From assembly GCF_000143535.2 (NCBI RefSeq), contig NC_037322.1:2193610-2257609 (forward strand): DNA of 64,000 bases. The letters run 5' to 3'. Under the pieces are notes generated by a model. It did not search any database. It had not been told where the DNA came from and was given only the letters and a program-made list of their open reading frames with translations. This document shows positions 44,532-59,683 of the stretch, piece by piece (positions within the stretch are counted from its first letter, which is position 1; every line of letters starts with the position of its first letter). The translations under genes were made by a program, and so were the position numbers. The DNA is from Botrytis cinerea B05.10. Taxonomy: Eukaryota; Ascomycota; Leotiomycetes; Helotiales; Sclerotiniaceae.

Positions 44532-47500
44532 TTAATAATCTATACAGAAAAGAAAACATTGAAAAATCAAATAGCTATATACAAACCTGAATTCTTAAAT
44601 TGTTTTCAAAAAGCAAATAATTATTGAATATAATAAGCAGATTGAGATAATAAGAATATCGAAATATTTCTAAATAATATAATATTACAATTTATAATTA
44701 TTATAATAAAGGAAATATTATTTCTTTAAAAACTCAAAATCAATATAAAGCCTTTTAATATAAAAATAAAAAGGAATAGAAAAACTTTATTATTATATCC
44801 ACATCCATTATAATATTGAAAGAATATATTATAATTATTTTAAATAAAATAGCTTTTTACAAAAATACTAATATCATTTGAAAATCAAAGAAGAATTTTT
44901 ATTTTTTCAATCTACAAATTATATAGATAAAGGAATATCAAAATAAATAAAATAAAAATTCAAAAATTTATAAAACTAAAAAATTCTTATAGAGTTTTAA
45001 TTATATATAATTAAAATAGAGATGGATTAATAGCTATTTGATGGATATTTATTAATAATATAAAAATGAGTTTTTTTTTATTTAATAATAAAAGGAAAAC
45101 AAAAAATAAAGATATTTCTTTAATTAAAAACTATTTCAAAAATTTGAAAAAATAAAAGATTATAAATTAAAAAAAACTTAATATTAATATATCAAAAGAA
45201 TAATGAAATATTAATTGTTGTAAATATAATAAATCTTTTTATAATTTCATAAACTTTTTGTAAAGTTATAAAAAAGAATAAAAGATTTTAAAGTTATATA
45301 AAAACAATAATATAAAGTTTTGTTATCCTTCTAAAATTATAATCTATAATAATCAATTAAAAATAAAATATTAGAAAAAAAAAGAAAGAAATCATTTTAA
45401 ATAAAATAAAATCTATTAAATTCAAAAGAAAGATTAATCAAATAAAGAAAAGAAATTCAATCTTTGATTCGACTTTTGATATATTAATTTCGATTATTAT
45501 ATCCAATTTTCAAAAACAAAAAGATATCTCTGAAATTCCAAAAAAAGGATTATTCTTTTAATAAATAAAAAAGCAATAAAAAACTAAATCTATTAAATAA
45601 AAACAAAATACTAATATATTCCTATAAAATAGATATATTAATATTATATAATTTACTATTATTTTAAAATAATTAAACAAAGTAAATATCTTGTTATTAC
45701 TCCTCCCCAAATAAAAAGGAATATTATAATTTCAAAATTCCAATATTATAAAATAATATAAAGATATAAAACAATTCCAATACAATTATAAAATAAACAA
45801 AAAAGATTTCTATTTTCAAATTCTATTATAAATAAAAAGGATTTTTCAAAAGAATATTAAAACCATAAAAGAATAATAATAAAAAAATTGAAATTGAAAA
45901 TACAAATTCAAATCTACATTTCTTAAAAAGCATTTAATAAATAATATTTATTAGAAAATATATTCCAAAAACTATATTCATTACTTTATTAAGAAATATA
46001 AATAAAAAAAGGAAAACAATATTGATATACTTATATACTTTTTATATTAATATAATCAAATCGTTTAATATTTAATTAAAAACAAAACTTCAATCAAAAA
46101 TAAGATTTCTAAAACCTTTTTAAAAAATATTCTTAAAAAAACTATTTATAAATATATTACTAAATTCAAAATAGATTTGAAAAAATCTAATATAATAAAA
46201 TAAAATAAAATCTTTTAATAAATAATACAATATATAAATAATGAATTTCAATTTAGAATCTTCAAAATAAACAATTCTAAAAAAGATTTGAATTTGAAAG
46301 AATTAATCGATATTATTATTTCATTTAAGAAAATCAAAATGCAAATCAAAAATCCTATCATCCCAAAAACAAACAATATCAAACAAATTACAAAAATACT
46401 TGAAAACTTTTTTATAATAATTTAATAAAAAAAAACTTTTAAAAAAATAAAAAGAAAAATATAAATATTTAATTCTTATTTGAATTATAAAATCCCTTTT
46501 ATTATACAATTTCAAATATTAATATATTATTTGTTTTTAAACTCAAATAATATATAAAATGGTATAAACAATAATATAAAATATATTAATATTATTCAAA
46601 AAAGATATTATTACTTTTATTAAAATCAATATTCTAGAAAAGAAGATTATAATTTCAAAAAGGATTATTTTATCTTCAAAAAATATATTGATTATAAATA
46701 TATATATTATAATTAATATAATAAATTATTTTGGGGATTAAAGGATATAAAGGAAAATCCTTTATCTATTATTCATAATTATAAAATTTAAAATTCCTTT
46801 ATTAAAATAATAAATTTAAAAATTAAATTAAATAAATAAAACTAATTATAAAGAAAAATAAAACAAATATAATTAATTGAAAATATATATATTACAAAAG
46901 TTTTTAATATCAATAATCCAGAAAATTTTATTATAAATAAATATATTAATGTAATCAATTTTGAATCTAGAAAATATAATTGATTTTTATATAATTTTAA
47001 TAAGATTTACAAAATATTTATTAAAAGTATAAAGAATTAAAATTCTATTTTTATTTCAAAGATTTTTAAATATATTTATTTAATATTTTTTAAAAAAGAT
47101 ATTTTTAATTATAATAGAATTAAATTAAATATTAAATTTATAGATATTCAAGATTTTAATAAATTAAAGATTATTTATAAAAGGATTATTGATAAGATAA
47201 AAAAATCAAAAAAGAAAATAATATTTAGGTTTATAATGAATACTTTTAGTAATATAGAAGAGTTTAATAGAAATATTCTTTTATTAATTATTAAAATATT
47301 TCTAAAATTAATATTTAAAGAATATCCAATAATTTGGAAAAGATAGATAATCAGAATAAATGATTCTATTATATCTTTAGAATTGAATAATTATTTGATT
47401 AATATTATTAATTGATTTTCTATTAATCTTTAATTTGAAGTTTTAAAGTAAATAAATTATATTGATTTAATATATATTATAAATAAAAATAAAGAAATCT

Positions 47501-50500
47501 TTTGAAGATTAAAATTAATATCAATGGTTTAGATTTAATTAATATAATTCTGAATTTAGAATTTATAATCAATTTAATCAATTCTATTTTGATTAGAAAA
47601 CTTAATTTATTTATTAATTCAATTCAAATAATTATTATGGGTATTAATATAAACTTTTTAAATCTAAAAGGAATTTATAAAAACATTTATATTATATTGG
47701 AAGGAATCTCGAATATAATTAATATTTATATTATAAAAAACATTTGTAATGAATTATTATTAAGTATATTATGATTTATTATAAGAAAAATTAGCTTTAT
47801 ATATTAAAATAATATATAATATTTTACAATTATAAATGATAATAAAAAAACTCAAATTAATATTTGAAATACTGGATAAAAGTTTTAAATAATAATATAA
47901 TCGAAAAATTAGATATTAATATATTGAAAAAACAATATATTAGTAATTCCTTTAATTCCCCCAATTCTTATAATTTTACGAACTTTTTATAAAATTATAA
48001 TAATAACAAAATAAAGCATTTTGTAAAAATATATATTTTTCTTAATATCGAATTTCAGAAATTCTATTTTAATATATTAGAAAGATTAAATAAAAGAAAA
48101 TATATTATATTCTTTTAAATCTTTAAAAAATTATTCAATATTTATATTGTAAATAATAATATGGAATAAATAAATATAATATATAAAAACAAAGTTATAA
48201 AAATCCATTTTTTAAATCGATCAAATAATATTATTGGAGAATTCTTTAATAAAAGAAATGATTGATTTAAATATAATTAATTAAGAAATCTATATTAAAA
48301 ATTATTTAAAAAATAAAAAGAATTTCTTATATTTTATTTCAATAAAGAATTTGAAAGATATTAATTTATTTCAAAAAGAATAAAGATAATTGATTGTAGA
48401 AATCTTTTAATAAATTTGAAAAGAAATATATTAATGATTTGTTTTTTTAATTGAAAAGAGGTTTTAATATTTAATTGAATATATGTTAAATGGGTATAAA
48501 AGGATATAATTTTATTATAAAAAATTCGAATTGTTTTTTATAAAGTTTGATAAATTCTTGGTTTTTCAATTCCAAAAGTTTTAATAAAAATGGTTTTTAT
48601 TATATTTAAAAATAAAATAAAATAAGAAGTTTTTGAATTATATAATAGGTTTTATTGTAATTTGTGATTTTTAATGAAAAAGAAGATTCTAAATATTTAT
48701 TAAATTATTAATATAATAATAGAATTAAATTAATATATAATTTGAAATGCGAATCTACTATTTAATATAAATATATTTACAAAATTTTTTATAAATTATA
48801 TAATAACTTCTCTAATTGATTTCTTTTTTAATTATAATTAAATATTTTTAGCTTTTGAAAGTAGAGATTTAATAGTTTTCCAGATCCTATTTGGTTTTCT
48901 TTAATATATTATATTTCTTTAAAAAACAATCAATTCGATAATTCAATTTTGTTATATTATTATAAAAATTCTTAATGATTTGATTTCAAAAATAGCAATA
49001 TTCTTTTTGAATAATATTGATATTAAAGAATTAAAAATAATATATAATAGTAAAAAAATAATATTAGATATATAAAAGTTTATTTTAAAATATATTTAAA
49101 TAATTAATAAAATCTTTGAATGTTTTAAATATATAAATTATATTGTTAATATAATTTTCAAATAATATTATAATAAAATAAAAGTAATAGATTATATAAT
49201 TGAATTAAAAGAATAAAAATTTGTAAAAATTAAAATCAAAAAGATTCTTGATTAATTAGAATTCAAATTAATAATAAAAATTCGAATGTTTCTAAATGTT
49301 TATATATACTATTAAATATAAATTAAAAAGTTTATATAAAAAATAGAATCATTATATCATTTATTTAAAAAGAATATTGAATTCTTATAAACCATTGAAT
49401 AAAAATAAACAATGAAATTATTAAAAGAGAATTTAATTAAATTTTTAATTTTAATATTTTTAGATTATAAAAATATAATAGTTATTAAACAAATTGTTTT
49501 TGAAATAGATATTAATATTAATAAATAGAAAATATATTTAAAATAAAAATTTGAAAGAAAATATATTATTATATATTTTAAAAATGAATTATAAAATAAA
49601 AAGAAAATATAAAAGAATATTAAAAGTTTTTTGAAAATGTAGATTCGATTTATATAAAATATATTTCGTTTTGAAAATAAATATCAAAATCTTAATTATA
49701 TAATTGAATTGAATAATAATAAATCTTTTTAAAGTTTTTATTATTTGATAGATTATATAGATTAGATTATTCGATTTTGAAATTCAATATATTAAAGGTA
49801 TAATTTATATTGTTATTAATAAATTATCAAAAAGATTAATTATATCTTTTGATATATTTGAAAAAGATAAGGAAAAAGATATTGATAAATGAATTGTAAA
49901 TTAATTCAATAATATAAAAAATATTTTTATTTTATATAATTTTATAAACTTTTTATAAAATTATAAATTGAATAAAAATTATAATATTGAAAATCGAAAG
50001 ATTATTTAATATTTAATTAATTTGTAATATTTTAAAGATATAATAAATCAAGAATTTTTGAAATTCAAAAAGTATATTTTAGAATTCTTTATATATAAAA
50101 AATATTTATATAGAAATAGAATATATAATATATTATATTACAAAATTATTAATAAATAATAATAAAGAATATTATTAATTAATAATTTATATAAAGTATA
50201 TAATTATAAAAAAATTGAAAATATATTTGATAAAATATATAAGCTTTATTATTGAAATGAAATACATAAAAATATCAAATGATTTATTAAATTCTATTTC
50301 AATTATTAAAAATAATAATTTAATATTTAAAAAGAATTCTTGTATTTTATATAGATAAATATTTATTAATAAAAATATAGTTTAAATATTATATATATAT
50401 TTTTGAATAATAATTACAAATACTTTATTTTTTTATAAAATGATTTATTAGATTAAATTGAAATCAAATTATTGAAAAATATAATATTATAAATTGTTAT

Positions 50501-53500
50501 TGTTTTTATTTAAAATATTATTTATAAATATTTAGTTTTTAATAAGATTTTTATAAATAAAAGATTTGAAAACAAAATATATATTAAATATTTCTTAAAA
50601 AAGTATAAAATCAAATGGATATAAATCTTTGTTTATAATTTGAAAGTAAATAATTAAATTGAATAAGAATATAGATTTATAATTGATAAATTAATAAAAG
50701 TAATAAATAATAAAAACAAATAATTATATTATTTGAATATAATATTATTTATTAATAGAATAATTATATATTGATTAATTAATTTGATTTTATTTTATAT
50801 AATCTATAAATGTTATTCAATATTATTTATAAAAATGTAATATAATATATAAAGAGTTTTAGATTAAAAAAAGGTTACTTTTTATAAAGATTTTTAATAT
50901 TATATTTTTATTAATTAGAAATATATAATTTAGATATAAAGAAAGCAATAATATATAAAAAATGATATCATTTAAATAGAAAGATATATTTTGATAAAGA
51001 TAATAATATAATTAATAAAAAAATCATTATAAAGGATATAATTCTTCAATTTGATTTGCAATCGAAAATCAATATATTTAAAAAAAGAAAATTTGTATAT
51101 CAATAATTTAATTTATATTATATAAATAAAATCTTATTGAATAAAAGTATATATATTTTGAAAAAAATAAATGGAATTATAATTAATGGGATTTATTTAG
51201 AAGTTTGTTTTAAAAAGTTTATTAAAAAAAAGGAAAAATATATTTTAATCGAAAAAAAAGAAAAAGATATAAAAAATATTATTGAAAATAAATTTAAAGA
51301 TTTTTTGAAAATATTATTAAATTCAAAAAAAAATAAATAAATCATTTAATATTTTATAATAATAAAGAATATAATAAATTATATATAAAAAAATCAAAAT
51401 ATTATATTATTGATAAATATTAATATATATATTATAATGGAAATCCCAATTATTAGTTTATCAATACAATACATTTTTTGAATAATATTAAAATAATTGA
51501 TGGAATATTAATTATATATTAAAATAGAATAGAATAATAAATTTCGTTTATTTTTATTAGAAATCAAGAATTTCCTTATTCAAATTAAAAATATATTTCT
51601 TTATATTTCTTTATATTATATTTTTTTTATTACTTTTATAATTAAATTGTTTAAAGAATTATATTTAAATTTAAAAAAGCTAGAAAAGTTTTATAAAAAT
51701 AAATAGAGTTTTCATTTTCTTTTTTTATTTGAAATTCAAAATATTATAATTCTTTATTTAATAGCTTTCTATTTCAAAAATATTTTTTTTTGTTTCCTTT
51801 AAATTCTATTTGTTTTTAATTTCCTTTTCTTATATCTTTTTTTAAAAATATTTTCATCTTTTTTATAAAATATAATTTTGCAAACTTTTTATAAAATTAT
51901 ATTCAATATAAACTTTTATAATATCAAATGAAAATAATAATATAAATTCAAATTATTATTTATTAAATAATCAATTTTTAATTTTTAATAACAATAAAGA
52001 AAAATAAGATTAGATTATAATAATTAATATATTAAATATATAATTTTAATATATATAATATAATATAATAATAATTATAGGAAATGAAATTATATTAATA
52101 ATAATAAAGATTTATAAAACTTTTTAAATATTTTTGGAAGAAGAATAATACATTAAGTATTTAGAATTCAATAATTGAATTGATATTTAAAAAGATTGTA
52201 GAAATAATTTGAAAGAAATGTTTATGATTATTATTATTCAAAATAATCTTTATATTAAAGTTAATATATTGATGAAGCAAATAAAGATCGATAATAAAAA
52301 GATTTTTATAAGAATAAAAAAGATTTGATATATACAATAAAAGGCTATCAATAAATTCAATTTATTATAATATTATTTTTATAAAGATATTATCTTTATT
52401 ACAATCTTTATTATAATATATAAAATTAAATTCCAACATAAATTAATTAAAATAATCAAATTAATTGATTTTAATATATTATTAAAAATAATTAATAAAA
52501 AGCTTATACACCAACTAATAAATCCTTTTAAATTTGAAATATAAATTAATAAATATTTAATATTTTTTAAATTTAAAATGATTTTCAAAATCTTTGATTT
52601 TAAATAAAAACTTAAAATCTTTAAATAAAATAATAAGGATCGAAAACAATTTGATTTTAAAAATAATATAATCGAAATATTTGAAAAGAAAAGTTTTGAT
52701 TATTTGAAAAACATTTTATTAATAAAAGACTTATATATTGAATTCAATATTATATTGTTTTTATTTTTTAATAAAAAAGTAATTATAAATTTAAAGAGAT
52801 AATTAAAATTAAAAATTATAATAATTAAAGAAAATAAAAAGCTATAATAAAATTATTTAATAAATAAATAAATTATAAAATAAACTATATTATTAAAAAA
52901 TAAAGAAAAAATAGAAAATATAAAATAACCTGAATTATACAAATGTTTATTAAAAGCTCTAATATTAAAAGATTAATATTTAATTTTAAAAAAAAAATTT
53001 ATAATTAAATAAATCAATTAAATAACCATAATCAAATTAATTCTATATAAATCTAAAGAACTTTATAATTTTTATTTCTATTATTTAATAAATATATTAG
53101 ATTTCAAAATTATTTGAATAAAAAATAAATATTTTATTTATTATTTCAAAATTATATATAAATATAAGAATTATATTAATAATATATAAATATATAATAA
53201 ATATTTTGTTTAATTCAAATTCAATAAAGATATAAATAAAAAAAGGAAAAAGAGGATTTTTAAAGTTTTGAAATTTCGATTCTTAAATCCTTTAATTAAT
53301 AAGTTAATATTCAAATTGAAGTTATTTATTATTCTTACAAAAGTTTATAAAATAAATAAATAAAGATTATTGATTATTAATTCAATCTTTATTATATTAA
53401 TAAATCGATATTCTGATTTTATATTTATATTAATAAAAATATATTATTATTATAATCGATATAAAAAGTAAAGATTTGATTTCATTTATTATTATTATTA

Positions 53501-55012
53501 TATTTTTTAATAACAAAACTATAAATAAAATTTAATATTTTAAAAAGAAATAATTAAATAGTGTATAGATTAAAAGTATCATTTAATAACAATATTATTT
53601 TCTATATTCATTATTTAAATAAAGGAAGATTTTGATTATATTTTTATATATAGAAATATTAGGGATTTGTATATTGTATTTGATTATAAGATGGTGGATT
53701 ATATTATAGTATATATTGTATATTTCTATAATAAAAATAATGAGAATATATTATAAATTGAAATTGTATATAGAAGAATTAAATCTTTTATTTTGAATAA
53801 TATAAATTGAAGAATTTTGATTGAAAGTATGTTTGATAAAGGTAAGATGATTTTCGATTATAGATTTTTTTATAATATTATAATTAAAAGATAATATCAA
53901 AGTTATATTAATTTAATGAAGTTTGATTAGTATATAAATGAATAGAATAATTTATAAGCATTTGTAATTAAAGGAAATTTTATTTTTATTCAATTATATA
54001 TGGATATGTATAAGAATAAATTGTTTGTAATTATAATTATTTTATATATAATTATAAAGAAAAGAAATGATAGAATTTTGAATTCGATTTTTGAGAATAA
54101 TATAAAGTATTAAGATTTGAGGGATATTTATAATAATTTGAAATTAATTTTCAATAAAATAGTTATATGAAATGAATAATATAAAATTTCAAAATTTATT
54201 ATTAAATACTATTTGATTATTAAAAACTTTATTAAATAAATTTTTATTAAAAGATTATTATAAAATAATTATTTCATTTTTATTGAAATTTTATATTTAT
54301 TTGAAATAATTAATAATGAATTCTATAATTAGTATTAATAATATCAAAAAGAAATTTGGTATTAATATTAATATACTTTTATTAATATTATTTTTAAAAA
54401 ATCAATTTATAATAAAAAGTTATATTATTATATAATCTTTAAAAAACCAATAATTAAATAGAAATGGAAATATATTTCAATTAATAGAGAAAAAAGAATA
54501 CTAAAATTCTTTATAAATATTAATAATAAAAATATTATTCCTTTTCAATTATTTCAATCTTTAAACTATATTCCCTTTTTTTCAAAAACTAAATATATAA
54601 AATAAAATAGAATATTGAATAATAAAAGGAATAAAAATAAAGAAATTACAAATATAATAAAAGATAGTCTTTTTAATAATTAAAGTTTTTTTAAACAATT
54701 AAAAAGTTTAAAAAGAACATATGAAATTATTTCTAAAAAAAGATATAATGAAAGATTTATTGGTTAAAGTTTTCAATTAGAATTATAAAAAAAAGTAATA
54801 AATATATTTCATAATTTTATAAACTTTTTGTAAAATTATAATTACAATAAAAAGAATGTTTGTTTGAAAATATTATCTTTTTTTGAAGAAAGCAATTAAT
54901 ATATTATAATTCCTTTTATTTTTTCTAATTTTTTTTGTTTATATTTTTAAAGAATTGTATACATTGTTGATTTTAATTGATTAAGAAATCAATTAATTAA
55001 AGTAGGGAGGAA
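44532..55012 (+). other. Decayed interior of the large LTR element
   Basis: About 10.5 kb of extremely AT-rich sequence with stops in all frames. Recognisable remnants are few: a protease-like stretch (47502-47774) and the polypurine tract at the end. No intact gene; short ORFs of Ile/Asn/Lys are composition artefacts. Confidence 0.75.
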
Positions 55013-55283
55013 TATAAGAGTGAAAATATGTGATTTTAGGGTTATATATTATTAATATTTAATATTTATAGCTTTATTTTTGTAAATCTAAAAATATTAT
55101 CGAATTTTTTATCTTTTAAAATTGTTTTCTAAAGAATTGAGTGTTTAGTTTTTATTATTTCTTTTATTTCGTTGTTGCAATATAACGATTTATTTTATTT
55201 TATTATGTATAGTTACTTGCTTTATACTTGGTATATGCGAAGGCTTTTCTTGTGTGACCATTACTACCTTCTACTCTTTTACA
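55013..55283 (+). repeat. 3' LTR of the large element
   Basis: 271 bp, begins TATAAGAGTG (RIP form of TGTGAGAGTG), ends CTTTTACA, followed by ATAA. Confidence 0.92.
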
Positions 55284-58200
55284 ATAATATAGTTTAATAT
55301 TATATTATTAGGCTAATAATAAATTATTTTAGAAATATTATAATTAAAAGTATATAATTTAAAAATAAATTGAATATAAGGAATTATAATATTTGATTAA
55401 TGTAAAAGTAATTATAAGGATATATTAGAGATATTTATAAAATATAATATATATTAAAAAGAATTGAATATAAATAATATTAGTAATATAGAATATTTAA
55501 TTTAAGATTTTTTATTAAAAGTAAAAACTAATATATTTGTTTTATAAATACAAAAGTTAATAATATAGTATAAAATTGTAATTGAAATAAAAGAAAGATT
55601 TATAATATTAAAATAGTATAAAAAATATAAATATATTTTCAAAGAATTAAAAATCCATAAGGCTTTATTAGAATACAAATTATAAGATTATAAAATAATA
55701 TTGAAAAAAGGCAAAATGTTTATATATATCTCAGTTTATTTAATATTAATTAATGAATTAAAAAGATTTAGAAAATATATTAATAATAATTTAATTAAAA
55801 AATAAATTAGGGAATCCATATTCCAAATATTTAATTCAATTATATAAATATTCAAAAAAAATGGATCCAATAGATTAATTATAAATTATAAAAAGCTTAA
55901 TATATTTATTAAAAAGAATCGATATTTATTTTTATTAATTATAAAATTAAAAAATCAATTAGGTAGAATCACAATATTTATTAATATAAATTTATATAAT
56001 AATTATTATTTAATTAAAATAAAGAAAGACAAAAAATGGAAAATTATTTTCAAAAAAAAATACAAATTATATAAATATCAAATTATATTATTTAAATTAA
56101 TTAATATATTAGCTATTTTTATAAAATTAATAAATAATATATTATTATAATATTTAAAGATTTATTATATATATTATTTAAATAATATTTTAATATATTC
56201 AAAAAATAAGGTTCAATATATTAAAAATATTAATAATATTTTTGAAAATCTATTTAAAGTAGATTTATTATACAAATTAAATAAATATAAATTTTATATT
56301 ATAGAAATAGAATTTTTAGAATTTATTATATCAAATTAAAAATTTAAAATAAATAAAAACAAAATTAAAATAATATTTGAATAAAAATAGTTAATTATAA
56401 TTAAAAAAGTATAATCCTTTTTAGAATTTATTAACTTTTATAAAAGATTTATTAAGGGTTATTTAGAGATTATTATATTTTTGATTATATTAATCAAAAA
56501 AGATTAAGAAAATTTCAAATAGATTATTAAAGTATAGGAGTTATTTGATATATTTAAATAAGCAATAGTAGAAAAATTAATATTATTGATTTTTAATCTA
56601 GAAAAAGAAATCATAATGAAAATGGACTTTTTAGATTTTATTATAAAAATGGTTTTAAATTAATTAGATTAAAATAGAATATATTAATTAATTATATTCT
56701 ATTTTTGAAAATTATTATTAGCTAAATTAAATTATAAAATATATAATAAAGAATTATTAATAATAATTAATATATTTAAAGAATAATAAGTATATTTAAA
56801 AAATCGAAATATATAATATAAATGTATATAGATTATAAAAACTTGATTTATTTTATTATAATAAAATAATTAAATAAATAATAAATTAAATAATTAAAGA
56901 TTATAATTAATTATAATTTTAGAATTCTATATATTAAAGAATTAGAAAATGTTAGAATCAATATTTTAATTGAAAATTAAAATATTAAAAAAACAAAATA
57001 TATAAATTATATATTATATTTAAGAAAGATAGTGAATCACTAATTTACAATGTATTATAACTTATAGTAATATATTTATTGAAAGACAATTATTTTAAAA
57101 AATAGATTTAATTATATTATAATAAGAATACTATTGTTATATGTATATATAAGATAATAGAATTAGAATTCATTATAGAAAATGATATTATATATTTTTA
57201 TAAAAAAGTATATATTTCAAATTGAATAATTAAAGAATTTATAATGAAATAATATGGATTGTTAATATATGGACATTAAAAAATTATAAAAATATTTATA
57301 AGAATATGAAAAATCAATTGTTTCCTATATATAAAAACAATAATTAAAGAAATTATTGAAAATTATAATATTTATATACAAAATAAATTGTTATGATATA
57401 TTTTATATAATTAGTTTCAAATTCCAAATATATTTTCTCAATTATAGAAATTTATTATATGAGATTTTATAATTAAATTATTATTTTCAAAGAATTTTAT
57501 TACAAAAATAAAATATAATACGATATTCAATATAATAAATAAATTAATGAAATTTGTATATATAATATTATTTAAGGAAATATAGAATATTAAATAATTA
57601 ATATATATATTTTTAAAAGTTATAATAAATATATATAAAATATTAAATAAAATAATTTCAAATCAAAATAAATTTTTTATTTCAAAATTCTAAATTATTT
57701 TATTAGTATTTATAAATATTAAGAGAAATTTATTAATATTTTTTTATTTATAAATAGATAATCAAATAGAAAGGATTAATTAAATAATAAAAATATATCT
57801 TAAATACTATATAAATTATTAATAAGATAATTAAATAAAATTATTATTTATGGTATAATTCGTATATAATATATTGAAAATGAAAACCACAAAAATCATT
57901 TTAGTATAAATTAATTTTGAATTTAATTTATAAGTATATAAAATCCCAATATTATAAGAAGTTAATATCAAATCAATAATAATATAAATCGAATAATTAA
58001 AAGATTTTTAAAAATAATTGGCTTTTGATTTAAGATTTATATTTTTTAGAATAGTAGTATATTATAATATAAAATATAATATAGAATCTATATTTAAAAA
58101 AAAGAATAAAGTTTATTTGTTATAATAAAATATTGAAATTAAAAGATTAAGTAATAAACTCGATTATAAAAAACTAAAACTATTTAAAATCAATAAGATA

Positions 58201-58560
58201 ATAGAAATAATTAATTATTAATTAAAATTATTAAATATAATAAATATCCATCTAGTATTTCATATATCCTTATTCAAATCAGTATTATTAAAAGTATTAA
58301 ATATATTATTTATAGAAATTAAATTAATCAATTCAAATGTTATATAGAATATTGAAATGATATTAAATTATAAATATGTTAGAAATAAGATCAAATATTT
58401 AATTGAATAACTAGATTATTTATATTTAGAAAATATATAAAAATTCAAAAAGGATTTTAATTATTTTAAAAAGTTATAAATATTTTATTTAAAATATTTA
58501 TATTTGTTAATAAAACCTCAAAATTTGTTTCGGATAATTTAGATAAAAAAGAATTAATAG
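55284..58560 (+). pseudogene. RIP-destroyed pol of chromovirus copy 2
   Basis: Aligns colinearly with the intact pol from about 38770 to its end (for example the RT, integrase and chromodomain regions), with C-to-T and G-to-A changes and stops throughout. The 5' part lies at about 35270-35793 beyond the large inserted element. Non-functional. Confidence 0.9.
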
Positions 58561-59107
58561 AAATAAATATAATATTAATATTTATTATTTCTTTTTCAAT
58601 ATATTCTTTTTTAATCTTTTCCTTTTCTAATTTCTTTTTCTTCTTTATTTTTATTAGTTTATTAAAAATTTATAAACTATAATAAAATATTTCAAATTTA
58701 TATTTCAATAAAAAACATTTCTATTTTTATAATTATAGAATTTTAGTTATAATCTTTTTTTCTTTTTAATTTAATTTCTTTTTTTATTAAAATAAACTTT
58801 TTCAATTATTTTTAAATAGATCTTAAATATTATATTTTTTATTATTATAAATATATTCATTATATTATAAAAAGTCAGAAGGTGAAATAATATATTTATA
58901 ATTAATATATTTGTATAATAAATATAAAAGTATTTCGAAATCCTTTTATTTAATAAAATAAGTAAAATGGATTTATTCTTTTTTTTTATTAATATTTAAA
59001 AAAGGTATAATAAAGAAAAGAAGAAATACTACAATTATTAAATATATAAAAAAAAAGATATATTAATATAAATACTTAAAATAAATACTAAATTAAAAAG
59101 GGAATAG

Positions 59108-59683
59108 TATTATAATAGATTAATAATAAATTATAAAATTATTAATATATAAATTATAATAATATTATAAACCTTAATAATTTAATTATAATATATTAAA
59201 GAATATTAGATATCTAAAAAAAGCCTTATATATATATATAATATTAATTATAGAGTATCTTAAAAATATAAAATACAATTTCTTAAACAATAAATTCTAG
59301 AAAATATTAAATATAATTTTGCAAACTTTTTATAAAGTTATATTAATAATATTCTAAAAAATTAGTTTTAAAATAAAAAAATAAACTAGAATATTAAAAA
59401 TTATAGAATTAACATTTTATAATAGATAATTCAAAAACAATAACATTTTAAAAGCAATTGACTATTCTAATTATTTAAATAAAATGAAGATTTATATAAA
59501 GGAATAGGTTTTATTATAATATAAAGTTTTATATTTAAAATAATAATTATTAATTTTATTATTATAATTATAAGAATTGCAATTAATTATAATCTTATTG
59601 AATTCTTATTTGAAATCTAATCTAAACTATTTCAAAAGATCTCTAAACACTTCCACATGATTCTAGAGGCAGTTCCCGTAACA
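59108..59683 (+). repeat. 3' LTR of chromovirus copy 2
   Basis: 576 bp. Heavily mutated except the last roughly 60 bases, which are almost identical to the intact LTR. TSD GAATA follows. Confidence 0.93.

Larger units (their letters stand above)
35794..55283 (+). mobile_element. Large LTR retrotransposon of uncertain class, RIP-destroyed, inserted in copy 2 pol
   Basis: 3' LTR 55013-55283 (271 bp). The 5' LTR is split by a DNA transposon into 35794-35992 and 44460-44531, which sum to exactly 271 bp. A 4-bp target duplication ATAA lies at 35790-35793 and 55284-55287. The polypurine tract agtagggaggaa (55001-55012) directly before the 3' LTR sets the + orientation. The interior (44532-55012, about 10.5 kb) is unusually long. 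An open stretch at 47502-47774 looks like a decayed retroviral-type aspartic protease region (late motif similar to ...NELLLGIL); this is weak evidence for a Ty3-like order. No intact ORF remains. Confidence 0.85.
27182..59683 (+). mobile_element. Ty3-type chromovirus copy 2: RIP-destroyed, hosting nested insertions
   Basis: The outermost element of the nest, same family as the intact copy at 36586-43192. LTRs of 576 bp each at 27182-27757 and 59108-59683, TSD GAATA at 27177-27181 and 59684-59688. Its own sequence survives in three pieces that align end to end with the intact copy: 27182-28481 (LTR, gag), 34908-35793 (rest of gag, start of pol) and 55284-59683 (rest of pol, antisense-ORF region, LTR). 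Together these make about 6.58 kb against 6.61 kb in the intact copy. Differences are almost all C-to-T and G-to-A, leaving stop codons throughout. No functional gene remains. Confidence 0.93.

Noticed and set aside
46321..52588. Several 60-90 codon ORFs rich in Ile, Asn, Lys
   Set aside because: Composition artefacts of RIPped DNA; only 47502-47774 shows a faint family pattern and is reported as such.
55284..55300. A separate third chromovirus copy starting at 55284
   Set aside because: The sequence continues copy 2 at exactly the pol position where it was broken at 35793, so it is the same element.
27182..59683. Mitochondrial DNA insertion, suggested by extreme AT content
   Set aside because: The sequence aligns colinearly with the intact chromovirus and has LTRs with target duplications; the AT bias is transition decay.
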